This document shows positions 58,201 to 64,000 of a stretch of 64,000 nt of DNA, in pieces; position 1 is the stretch's first letter, and the number at the start of each line of letters is the position of its first letter. Source of the stretch: Gnetum montanum (lineage: Eukaryota > Streptophyta > Gnetopsida > Gnetales > Gnetaceae). A program made the translations under genes and the position numbers. The stretch is taken from positions 635,392 to 699,391 of the forward strand of contig MNCI01026399.1 in NCBI GenBank assembly GCA_015680685.1, in the 5' to 3' direction. The notes under the pieces are model-generated. The model did no database searches and had not been told where the DNA came from. It saw only the letters and a program-made list of their open reading frames with translations.

Positions 58201-60183
58201 GTTGCGCGACAAGGTTGTACAACACTTTGTTAACAAATAGCAACCAAACAAGAAAATGATATTTACTGGATGAAAATGAAAGAAAAAAAAAACACACAAA
58301 AAATAGTCGATGCAAAAGGTCCAATATTTTAGTTCAAGCAAACCACAACTACATTTGAGAGCGAACAGGTCTGTACATTAAAACACATACACACAATGAT
58401 CCTGATACTTGACCCTACATTATGCGGCTACACCCTTGTGTAAGCGCTAATGAAACAGAATAAATCCTATAAAGTGTTCCCACGATGGCTTTTGTGAGCT
58501 CTAGTATCAACCAGTGACTGCTTTTGTATCCCCTATTTGTAACTCAATACCTCCATTTCCTATCCCATCCGCCAACAGAATAAGAAAAAGACCAAACCTT
58601 ATAGTAGATGTTCTTCCGGAGGATGCTTTCCCATTCTTGAGAACTTCTCATAGCTAAATAGAAGAATGAGGCTCTTGCAGCTACTTTGCAAAGTCAACTT
58701 CTTTAACTGAGAAAATAGGAACATTTTGATGTTCTAATTTATCTAAGAACTCCATATACACTTTGGAACTAATCATTCTCTTTATCAATTTTTGAATAAT
58801 TTGCATGCTTCAAATCAGCGAACATACATAGAACACAGCCCTTCAGAAACATTTAAATATATGATTATAAATGCATTTTTCATAATATGAAGCTCATATG
58901 CATACACAATGCTAATACCTTGAATGATCCATTACTGTTGTATTTGAATTTCATTAAAGCAATAAAAAATTGTTCTTTTCTAATTGTTAACCGAACATAG
59001 TCAGCAATAAAATACAACTTAGATGTATTTACCTGCGTTTGTATCACTACCATCCCTTTCTGCCTGCTTCTCCATTTTTGTATCAACACATTATACATCC
59101 TGTGCACCTATTTCACAAATTCAACCAACACAATATTTCATTTTCAACTTAATTTGGCATGTTTCAATGATTTTGGATCTCATTAGTTTGATAGACTCCA
59201 ACATTCTAAAGTAAAAACCTAGAACTAGCCTCTAAAGGAATTTGGTGCATACTCATGCAACGAATTATTATATGTATACTAAACATGATCCAACATATTT
59301 TCTACACATACCTGGATCTTTTTCCTTTAAGAAATAAAGCTAAGATACTATTGATTAATTTTTCACTTAAATGCTTTGATCATAGGTCTTATATATGAAC
59401 CTTTTTTGTACATGAGAAAACCCAATTTATTGGACCACTTGATTCTAGATGCTAAATACTATTAACATTCAATTTAGTGCTCAGGACTCTCCACACATCT
59501 CTTCAAATAAGAAGTAAGTTTGACATCTCTTTCAGAAACGATTATTTCCCCTCTTGTATGTAATAAAATGTACACGTCATAACGTAACTATTTTTACCAT
59601 ACTGTTTTCAGATAGTACCTCTTGTCTCTAAAAAATTATGCTACCAGTTCTAAACACTGTAAAATGCTCGAGTGATTGTGTTCTGTTATATCAAATTGAT
59701 AACGAGTGTTTGATTGACCATGCCTTATTAAGAACCTGTTGGGCAAGTGCAGAGTATTCTCTTCAGATTATCCCTTAAGTACACTGACAATACAGAGTTT
59801 TTTAAAAATTATGTTTAACAGCATCTGTACTGTGTTATCTTGAAATTGAAATATTTTTCTTTTTAATTTTTCTAGAAACTTTAAAGATTGAACTAACGAT
59901 TGCTAACCATTTTGAAACCTGGAGTTATTCACAGATATATGGATCTGTAATAATGAACAATACATTATGCTTGGGAGTTTTCTTATTAATTGTGCTACTG
60001 AGAAAACTTGCATGGGAGTTTTCATCTGAGGTTTTAGTGATTGTTTTGGTGACACTAGTGATGGGTTCTCTTTCGGGTTTGAAGTCTACATTCCCTTTGT
60101 GGATGGCAGCTTTAGCGTTTTTGTTGTACCCAGCAGCTATTGCACTGGTAATTATTTTAGATTATGTGTTTGGCTGGCAATAA
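33860..60183 (+). CDS. NCL: NCL-type Na+/Ca2+ exchanger-like protein with EF-hands (7 exons)
   Basis: Predicted exons: 33,860-34,247; 38,576-38,776; 38,953-39,131; 39,362-39,525; 56,076-56,376; 56,503-56,838; 59,935-60,183. They give 605 residues with every intron GT-AG and all phases consistent, close to the length of land-plant NCL proteins. Layout: signal peptide (about 1-27); first cation-exchanger repeat (about 76-130, [10 protein letters not shown] at 120-129); membrane segments in exons 2-3; a soluble loop with a canonical EF-hand loop at 317-328 ([12 protein letters not shown]) and a degenerate one around 363-375; an acidic stretch (424-439); a second exchanger repeat (about 455-545, [12 protein letters not shown] at 490-501); C-terminal membrane segments. 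The family exchanges cations across vacuolar or plasma membranes and is linked to Ca2+ homeostasis and salt response. An upstream in-frame ATG at 33,830 is possible, but the 33,860 start gives a clean signal peptide. No stops or frameshifts, so it is likely functional. Confidence 0.93.
35280..36500 (-). pseudogene. LINE reverse-transcriptase relic
   Basis: The minus strand from about 36,180 reads [27 protein letters not shown] (frame shift), [20 protein letters not shown] (about 36,020-36,080), [19 protein letters not shown] (35,865-35,925) and [13 protein letters not shown] (about 35,768-35,806). This is the RT order A-B-C with the FADD box mutated to FAND. Both sides decay into stops. It is a non-LTR element; I cannot assign the clade. 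Confidence 0.75.
37842..38478 (+). repeat. Tandem duplication in NCL intron 1, SINE-like head
   Basis: Copy 1 spans about 37,842-38,148 and copy 2 about 38,151-38,478. Both start TAATGGCTTGTCAC.TGCATC, contain CCTGTTCAATCCCAG (similar to a Pol III B box) and run through TCCCTATGGTTTCCAAATAG, AATTCAGTTCAGC and AAAACATTGAAACTTTAAAA. Whether this is a SINE or a local duplication is open. Confidence 0.75.
38576..38776 (+). CDS. NCL: NCL exon 2: membrane segment after repeat 1
   Basis: Acceptor CATGGCAG. Reads [20 protein letters not shown], then the hydrophobic stretch [21 protein letters not shown] and a hydrophilic loop. Donor GTGAGT. 67 codons, phase 1 at both ends. Confidence 0.93.
38953..39131 (+). 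CDS. NCL: NCL exon 3: membrane segments
   Basis: Acceptor TTGGTGTAG. Reads [20 protein letters not shown], then [13 protein letters not shown] and [15 protein letters not shown]. Donor GTAAGT (phase 0). Its 3' end and donor are duplicated downstream in intron 3. Confidence 0.92.
39077..39341 (+). repeat. Tandem duplication of the NCL exon 3 end and its splice donor
   Basis: 39,077-39,199 and 39,200-39,341 are direct copies (period 123). The second copy repeats ACATTATCAATCCTTGGC through TATATATCAAGTAAGT with the donor at about 39,255, then GGGGGAATTTTT.TTCTTCTATCCTG. Reading through the first donor meets a stop, so only the first donor gives an open frame. Confidence 0.85.
39362..39525 (+). 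CDS. NCL: NCL exon 4: start of the cytosolic loop
   Basis: Acceptor TTTGTAG. Reads [20 protein letters not shown] and ends SANKHVLA plus two bases of a Glu codon. Donor GTAAGT; phase 2. Confidence 0.92.
39526..40629. other. Intron sequence without a recognised feature
   Basis: Two short frames (40,036-40,221 and 40,296-40,502) have no recognisable motif. No repeat matching other parts of the window was seen. Confidence 0.5.
40630..41477 (-). repeat. Solo LTR of the Athila-like family (minus strand)
   Basis: The plus strand starts TGATGAGGAGCTGG (reverse of the LTR end) and ends TTTCATTA. Internal blocks match LTRs A-C in reverse: GTTGGGATTACCAAG (41,029), ACCAAGTGTATACTACTAGG (40,993) and the TATA region CCTATATAAATG (reverse, near 41,360). 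No PBS beyond 40,630 and no PPT beyond 41,477, so it is a solo LTR. The flanking 5-mers AGTAG/AGCAT are only partly alike. Confidence 0.8.
41738..42684 (+). repeat. 5' LTR of element F
   Basis: 947 bases. The first 320 bases carry many GAGATGTCT/GAGACATCT units in both orientations (six with a perfect TGTCTC or GAGACA core, 41,812-42,050). Confidence 0.88.
42755..44000 (+). pseudogene. gag of element F
   Basis: Starts MAPKKK at 42,755 but meets TAG after six codons. It continues [20 protein letters not shown], an acidic/Gly-rich linker, then [20 protein letters not shown] (43,155-43,215), a retrotransposon gag start. The Lys-rich tail ends in a zinc knuckle [13 protein letters not shown] near 43,840-43,880 with one stop inside it. 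Confidence 0.75.
44050..45768 (+). pseudogene. Protease/RT/RNase H region of element F, left half
   Basis: A protease-like stretch is weakly visible near 44,050-44,450 ([10 protein letters not shown]). RT is clear: [20 protein letters not shown] (44,727), [50 protein letters not shown]. Next comes the YxDD box region [11 protein letters not shown] in a shifted frame (45,160), then [12 protein letters not shown]. RNase H begins [15 protein letters not shown] and stops at 45,768, where copia element G is inserted. Confidence 0.85.
45769..46127 (+). repeat. 5' LTR of element G
   Basis: 359 bases with TATA-like TATATATATATAGG (45,934). The block GCTA.TAATTTGGAAGG is repeated internally. Confidence 0.92.
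46171..46373 (+). pseudogene. gag of element G, part 1
   Basis: Starts [20 protein letters not shown] (copia gag/UBN2-type N-terminus) and runs to LARNV at 46,373, where a 2.09-kb insert interrupts it. One TAG in frame near 46,334. Confidence 0.8.
46374..48461. mobile_element. Unclassified 2.09-kb insert in element G gag
   Basis: Flanked by the direct repeat CACGAAATGT (46,364-46,373 and 48,462-48,471). Removing the insert and one copy rejoins the gag reading, so this is a genuine insertion. No terminal inverted repeats, LTRs or poly(A) tail are evident. The minus-strand frame 47,051-46,803 ([20 protein letters not shown]...) contains GTGAGT and looks like a gene exon. A triplet of short GTTCAATTCCT-like repeats lies at 47,592-47,730. 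The 10-bp duplication would fit a Mutator-type or non-LTR element. Confidence 0.7.
48472..49020 (+). pseudogene. gag of element G, part 2
   Basis: Resumes [20 protein letters not shown] then [20 protein letters not shown], the copia gag core. A frame-shifted zinc knuckle [14 protein letters not shown] lies near 48,960-49,000. Confidence 0.85.
49021..50200 (+). pseudogene. Protease and integrase of element G
   Basis: Protease [13 protein letters not shown] (49,110) has the catalytic DSG. GAG-pre-integrase [17 protein letters not shown] (49,580) and integrase core [10 protein letters not shown] (first Asp) and [19 protein letters not shown] follow. At KCLKSNNGG (49,850) Asn stands where the second catalytic Asp is expected, followed by a stop. 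[19 protein letters not shown] supplies the catalytic Glu. One in-frame TAG near 49,270. Confidence 0.87.
50340..50800 (+). pseudogene. Integrase/RT linker of element G with a local duplication
   Basis: A block of about 70 bases (AAGATCATAAGGCATA.GGATGTTACC to AGGACAAGATTGG.ATAGAATC) occurs twice, near 50,297-50,370 and 50,380-50,450. Then [20 protein letters not shown] and [20 protein letters not shown], a copia linker before RT. Confidence 0.7.
50803..52005 (+). pseudogene. Reverse transcriptase and RNase H of element G
   Basis: The longest open frame in the window (400 codons). RT motifs: [72 protein letters not shown] (YVDD box near 51,257), [10 protein letters not shown]. RNase H follows: [20 protein letters not shown] and [10 protein letters not shown]. 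It lacks its native start because the upstream frame is broken; the end is shifted near 51,975 and continues in another frame to about 52,195. Confidence 0.92.
52297..52653 (+). repeat. 3' LTR of element G
   Basis: 357 bases, same ends and TATA region as the 5' copy, with about 25 substitutions and a 2-base TA-repeat difference. Confidence 0.92.
52659..54100 (+). pseudogene. RNase H end and integrase of element F, right half
   Basis: Resumes the RNase H frame exactly after the duplicated ATTTG ([20 protein letters not shown]), then [14 protein letters not shown]. Integrase has a zinc-binding stretch near 53,080-53,190 (CLTC) and a core with [31 protein letters not shown] and [15 protein letters not shown]. 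The C-terminal part [19 protein letters not shown] ends [10 protein letters not shown] before a stop at 54,100. No chromodomain is visible after it. Confidence 0.87.
54352..55219 (+). repeat. 3' LTR of element F
   Basis: 868 bases, shorter than the 5' copy mainly because of deletions in the GAGATGTCT-rich U3. Followed by ATATG. Confidence 0.88.
55225..56075. other. End of intron 4, with a weak SINE-like segment
   Basis: AT-rich. Near 55,684-55,760 TTAGAGTGATGGTAAGGTGC and GATTTGAGTCTG resemble the A and B boxes of tRNA-derived plant SINEs, but ends and tail are unclear. A short tandem repeat GATGGCTTGAGCATT occurs twice at about 55,806-55,838. Confidence 0.35.
56076..56376 (+). CDS. NCL: NCL exon 5: EF-hand region
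   Basis: Acceptor CAACTGCAG. Encodes [20 protein letters not shown] (EF loop 1 with Asp at 1, 3 and 5, Gly at 6, Glu at 12) and [18 protein letters not shown], a second helix-loop-helix in which the first liganding positions are altered or shifted. The donor GTATTTG (56,377) is weak but keeps phase 0; a different donor would shift the frame into the following stop. Confidence 0.85.
56503..56838 (+). CDS. NCL: NCL exon 6: acidic linker and second exchanger repeat
   Basis: Acceptor TTTATGCAG. Reads [20 protein letters not shown], an acidic run, then a membrane segment ([20 protein letters not shown]) and [20 protein letters not shown], the second exchanger repeat. A basic KKRRK stretch precedes the GTAAAT donor. 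112 codons, phase 0. Confidence 0.92.
56839..59934 (+). other. NCL intron 6 (3.1 kb) with a tandem duplication
   Basis: GTAAAT...CACAG. 56,861-56,971 is repeated from 56,972 to about 57,074 (period 111; shared CCATTAT.ATTAAATG.CCTGTTGAAT, AACA..GTACATTTGTTTAAA). The rest (57,075-59,934) is AT-rich with no recognised element. Confidence 0.75.
59935..60183 (+). CDS. NCL: NCL exon 7: C-terminal membrane segments and stop
   Basis: Acceptor TTCACAG. Reads [20 protein letters not shown], then hydrophobic segments and the end DYVFGWQ followed by TAA, as in the family. Confidence 0.93.
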   Translation: MYGSVIMNNTLCLGVFLLIVLLRKLAWEFSSEVLVIVLVTLVMGSLSGLKSTFPLWMAALAFLLYPAAIALVIILDYVFGWQ

Positions 60184-60370
60184 CGATTGAAGTTTTCATT
60201 CCTTCTCTCTTGTGCATGATTATGTTAAAGAAACAAGTGCTGAATTCTCTTGTAACCATATTATTTCTGGAAATTGTATAGTTGTGTGCCTTTGATGGTC
60301 CAAGGCAATTTCAGGATATTCTTCTTGAACATGTAATGTAAATTTTCTTGTTCTTCCATAATAATGTATG
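60184..60370 (+). terminator. Probable NCL 3' UTR and polyadenylation region
   Basis: TG/AT-rich sequence after the stop with AATAATG near 60,359 as a possible polyadenylation signal variant. The cleavage site cannot be placed from sequence alone. Confidence 0.35.
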
Positions 60371-61965
60371 GTTTTTCTACGAGTGCAAACCACGATTTAG
60401 AAATCGGTTCTTAAGCTCTACTGCTTATATGTCCTGTTATATAAAATGGTTTCTCAATACAAGGGAAGTGAATGCAAACTTGTAACCTAAAACAAATTTG
60501 ATGCATAGTTAATTGAAATAGAAATATTATTACGATGATATTGGACAGTAGATATATACATGCTTAAGTTTTGAAAACATCAGTAAGAAGATTACCAAGT
60601 GTTCTTAGTAATATTTGGAGTAAATCAACCAAATTTGCAGCTGGGATATAATATCCCATCTATGGTTAATGTGCTCCAATGCTGGAGTAAATCAACCAAA
60701 TTTGCAGCTGGAATATCCCATCTGTGGTTAATGTCCTCCAATGCAGGACCTCATAGGCAAATGTGTATTTATCTGTGAACGAGACCAGCAGTCATGGGTT
60801 CCTTCCCGGCCGCGTTGATACAAATTGTGATCCAGATTTGGCCCAGTGCGCTCATTCTTTGAATGAGCTTATTGTAACCTCGTTCCATGGAGTGGTAGAA
60901 AGTTTAAGCCGATGGACACCGCTATGATAGTTGAGACCTAGTAACGAAAAGTAATAGGGTCACTAACAAAAATGAAAATGAAAAGACAAAAACTGGTGCC
61001 TCATCACCAACTGGTCCACACCCTCGCGACTGCTCGAAGGGGTAGGGATCAAACGCGACTAGTCGCTTCTGGCGAAGCTTAACGCGGAAATATCATGTGA
61101 TTCGGGATTTTTTGCAGCCCCGACAGACCGGGGTCACTTCGGGTTTCGTAGTTTCCTCCTGGAAGATTTCAGGATGGGTTGCATGGGGGTCGCCACGTTG
61201 GCGTCCGGTAAGATGACCCTTTCGGATAAACGGTATCAAGCTGCTGAATTAACACTTTTACGCGAATCTTGTTAAAAAAAAAATGTGCCTCTTTACAATT
61301 AAAACCCAAGCCTTATATCCCTGTAAAGATTACTTGGCTGAAGAGTAGCTTCATTTGTTTAAGTCAGCATTAGCACATGCAAATGTCCAATATCAAGCTT
61401 GTAGGCTCTTTGTAGCAAATCTAAGAGATATGGCCCAAATTTGGAATTTTAACTGTCCAAATGATAGTATCTTCCGTTCTAGCTAGCTCAATACCAAATT
61501 TGCCTATGATGTCTTGCATTTTTTATTGTTAACTTCATCTTTATTAAATGCTTTATATTTATAATTGTAATTGGTTTGATCTCACGGTTGACCATCTTAT
61601 ATGATGGTTATACTATTTATATTGTTATTATAACTCATAACTTGTTATATCTTTATTTATATTTTATTTAACTCAAAAAATTCATATTACCTTACTATTA
61701 TTATAATTGTTTCTTATGAAATATTTTGTGTCAACATTATGATCTACTACTCAAAATACTTAATAAACTAAGTTTGCCATCTCCAGGGGATATTAACTCT
61801 AAATAAGAAAATAGAAAAAAGTATTAATATATGTTATCAATGCAACAAGTGTTTTTGATAACAAGACCTAGAGTTTTTTTGATAATAATTGAATGAGCAA
61901 GTAATTGCATATTTTTATGTTTAATCTATGAAGAACATCGCTTGGCTAAGGTAATCTTTACATAG
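60371..61965. other. 3' flank of NCL: 67-bp tandem repeat and GC-richer block
   Basis: GGAGTAAATCAACCAAATTT to CTCCAATGC is tandemly duplicated at 60,617 and 60,684 (period 67). 60,780-61,270 is distinctly richer in GC and CpG (CCCGGCCGCG, CCTCGCGACTGCTCG, CGCGACTAGTCGC), with no reading frame or RNA that I recognise. 61,280-61,965 is AT-rich. Confidence 0.6.
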
Positions 61966-62480
61966 TCGTCATCATCATCATCAAGCCTTGTTTCAACAAA
62001 CTATGATGGGCTACATGAGTTCTTTTTCGTCATTCACCTCTATGAAGAGCTAGATCTTTTTTTATTTGAAAATTTTTCAAATCATCTTCAATTGTTTTTT
62101 TTTCCCCAATATATTTTCTACACTTTCTTTTGGTGGCTTTTCTAGCATAGTGATGTAGTCATCTTTTTTAAAAGCTCATTGTTTAATCTTCTTTGGACAT
62201 GTCCAAACCATCTAACACACCATTATGATCTCATTGTAAATTTCTTATAATGAAGTTTGTAGTAATACAAGAGTATATCAAAATTTTCTTATGTCCGTAG
62301 AGATAAAGAAGTGTATGTGATAGCTAGAATTTAGAAGATACATCTAACATCTCCAAGCCTACTCTAGGCTAGTAAGGCATTACGTAAGGGAAAGATAATA
62401 TACTACTTAATAAAAATCAAGAATCTCATAAACAAATCATAATAAGGATGGATATATGACATCCAAGAACACCATTCAAA
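61966..62480 (-). mobile_element. 3' end of an RTE-type LINE
   Basis: On the minus strand the sequence reads RWFGHVQRRL (62,186-62,214), the signature near the C-terminus of plant RTE-type LINE ORFs. Further on come ...GTAGCCCATCATAG...AAGGCTTG (61,983-62,015) and a (TGA)n tail at 61,966-61,983. This layout (C-terminal motif, short 3' UTR ending in a trinucleotide tail) is typical of 5'-truncated plant RTE copies. Coding parts are decayed. Confidence 0.75.
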
Positions 62481-62949
62481 AAGAGTCTCATTAATGATTA
62501 ACAGAATCAAAATAATGATAGAATTCCTTGGCCTTCAACATTTCCAATGTAAAGCAAGGTTCATCTTCTATGCTAATCCATATCTCACAATTTGAGAACA
62601 TGTTAGTAAATGCTTTATCTACATTTGCCATAGCTGTTGATTCATCTATTGTCCAACATCATTAATCCCAAATCTCTTATTCCATACCCATTATCAAATT
62701 ATGATTGATACAAAAACATCTAATTTACTTGTATGATCACATCATTTAATGTCTTACCATTGGTGAAACTTCTAATAATTTGTTTCACTCTCAAACAAAC
62801 ACTTTACAAAAACATTGTAATTACTTTTGCATCATTCACCTTGATATTTTATATCATATTTTGTCTAATGATGTTTTGATTAGATGTCTTAATCTCAAAG
62901 AACCCAAAAGCATTCTTGAGCAAGTTCATTTAAGAATCTATGGTCATTT
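62481..62949. other. AT-rich spacer
   Basis: No feature recognised; it may be decayed pol of the element whose integrase starts near 62,950. Confidence 0.35.
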
Positions 62950-63700
62950 AGGATCATAACCCTTGGTATTACAAATACATGCACTAGGATATTGGTGACC
63001 AACCATGGTTAAGAGCACTTATCACTTAGTTAAATATTATAATACTTGTCAAAGATATGCTTCCTTAGTCTATGTATTATTTCAAGAACTTCAATCTACT
63101 CAGATCACTTGGTCATTTTAGAAATGGGGGCTAGACCTTATTGGTGCTATTTATTTCAAATCTTCTATAGGTCACCAATTTATCTTTATAGCTATAGAAT
63201 ATTTTACCAAATAGGTATAAGTCATCCCTTTGTGTTCCACCAAATCTTACTATATATGTCATTTTCTTCAGGACAACATCACTTGATTTAATATTTTCCT
63301 TCAAATTATAGTGTATCATGGTTCATAGTTCAAGAGGCGAGAGGGATCCAATTTTTTCTCTCAATACCAAATCATCCATTTGATTTTATCTCTATATTAC
63401 TTTTCAATCCAATGTTTTAGTCAAATCCACCAACAAAATCATCATCTCTACCTCTTCCAAATCATGATCAATCAATCCAAATGCAATTGACATACCTACC
63501 TTTCTCATGCCCTATGGATATATTAAACCACATTTCATAAGTTCACTAGTAAAACCTTGTTCCTTTTGAACTCTGGATTAAAATCCATGTTACCTATGGA
63601 ACTACAAATTTCATCCCTTTGCACAACCCTTCACAACTTGCTCTTAGATGAAGACAATGATAGAATGCACTGCATTGAACTAGATACTTTAGAAGAAAAG
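62950..63700 (+). pseudogene. Integrase relic of a Tat-like gypsy element
   Basis: Frames read LGYWWPTM (62,978), HLVKYYNTCQRYASLV (zinc-binding end, 63,025-63,070), KWGLDLIGAIYFKSSIGHQF (63,122-63,180; first Asp), AIEYFTK, and LQISSL / LLLDEDNDRMHCIELDTLEE (63,600-63,692). The second Asp region is lost. It is cut at 63,701 by a minus-strand LTR. Confidence 0.7.
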
Positions 63701-63918
63701 TGATGAGTGGCGAGGTACCCCTACACTCCACCATACGAAATGAGCGTACACGCGCGATCCGGTCGAACTCCGCAGACTAAATGCCTTAATGCCACAAGAA
63801 ACACTTGGGGTTAATCGTTCGTTGTCTTCCCAGGCTTGCTTGTAAGTGTCACGGTGTATGGTTAAGCAAGTCTGAGGTATGTGATTTTTTTGGTATTTTT
63901 GGCTTATCTTCTATGCTA
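63701..63918 (-). repeat. Partial LTR of the Athila-like family, minus strand
   Basis: TGATGAGTGGCGAGGTACCC is the reverse complement of the element A LTR end; following bases match A for about 200 bases (TCCGGTCGAACTCCGCAGA, GTTGTCTTCCCAGG). No PBS lies on the left side, so this is either a solo LTR or the 3' LTR of a minus-strand element beyond the gap. Confidence 0.82.
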
Positions 63919-64000
63919 NNNNNNNNNNNNNNNNNNNNNNNNNNNNNNNNNNNNNNNNNNNNNNNNNNNNNNNNNNNNNNNNNNNNNNNNNNNNNNNNNN
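63919..64000. other. Assembly gap (82 N)
   Basis: Run of N to the end of the window; the gap falls inside an LTR, a usual cause of assembly breaks. Confidence 0.99.

Noticed and set aside
61560-61760. Low-complexity AT-rich segment as a matrix attachment or origin
   Set aside because: Composition alone is not evidence; nothing distinguishes it from other AT-rich intergenic DNA here.

Overview
The window is nuclear DNA of a land plant, most likely a gymnosperm (inference). The support is one host gene whose introns have swollen to many kilobases, AT-rich background, and dense, old, nested LTR retrotransposons with many in-frame stops. There is no bacterial or organellar gene organisation. The last 82 bases are an assembly gap.

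Left part (1-32,000): a pile of related Ty3/gypsy elements of the Athila/Tat type. They have TGATG...CATCA LTR ends, a primer-binding site matching plant tRNA-Asp, and a Retand/Athila-style RT. Element B (1-17,590, running off the left edge) is old. It keeps a gag relic, an untranslated module and a 3' LTR, and between them carries gene-like sequence, including an intronless piece of a plant ARF-GAP PH domain. Element A (8,167-16,682) sits inside B just before B's polypurine tract. It has both LTRs, gag and a downstream coiled-coil ('env-like') ORF but no protease, RT or integrase. Element D (17,591-18,809) is the 5' end of a minus-strand relative. Element C (19,785-32,000) has the full order gag-pro-RT-RH-IN-noncoding module-ORF2, but has lost its gag capsid core and the end of its 3' LTR. 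A and C share a small promoter-like block upstream of ORF2 that copies the motif architecture of their own LTR promoters, followed by a splice acceptor abutting the ORF2 start codon. This is the most unusual feature of the window.

Middle and right (33,860-60,183): one intact plus-strand gene for an NCL-type Na+/Ca2+ exchanger-like protein, with a signal peptide, two cation-exchanger repeats and a central EF-hand region. It has seven exons and predicts 605 residues with all phases matching. Intron 4 is 16.55 kb. It contains a minus-strand solo LTR of the Athila-like family and a gypsy element F (41,738-55,219, target duplication ATATG). A copia element G (45,769-52,653, target duplication ATTTG) lies inside F's RNase H domain, and G is itself split by a 2.09 kb insert of unknown type flanked by a 10-bp repeat. 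Intron 1 holds a minus-strand LINE relic and a tandem duplication.

Upstream of the gene lie a decaying seven-unit repeat and a cluster of three hairpins. Downstream are a GC-richer unexplained block, the 3' end of an RTE-type LINE (minus strand), a gypsy integrase relic and the edge of another minus-strand Athila-like LTR at the gap. All retroelements here look non-functional because of stops and frameshifts. The exchanger gene is the only locus with evidence of maintained coding function.
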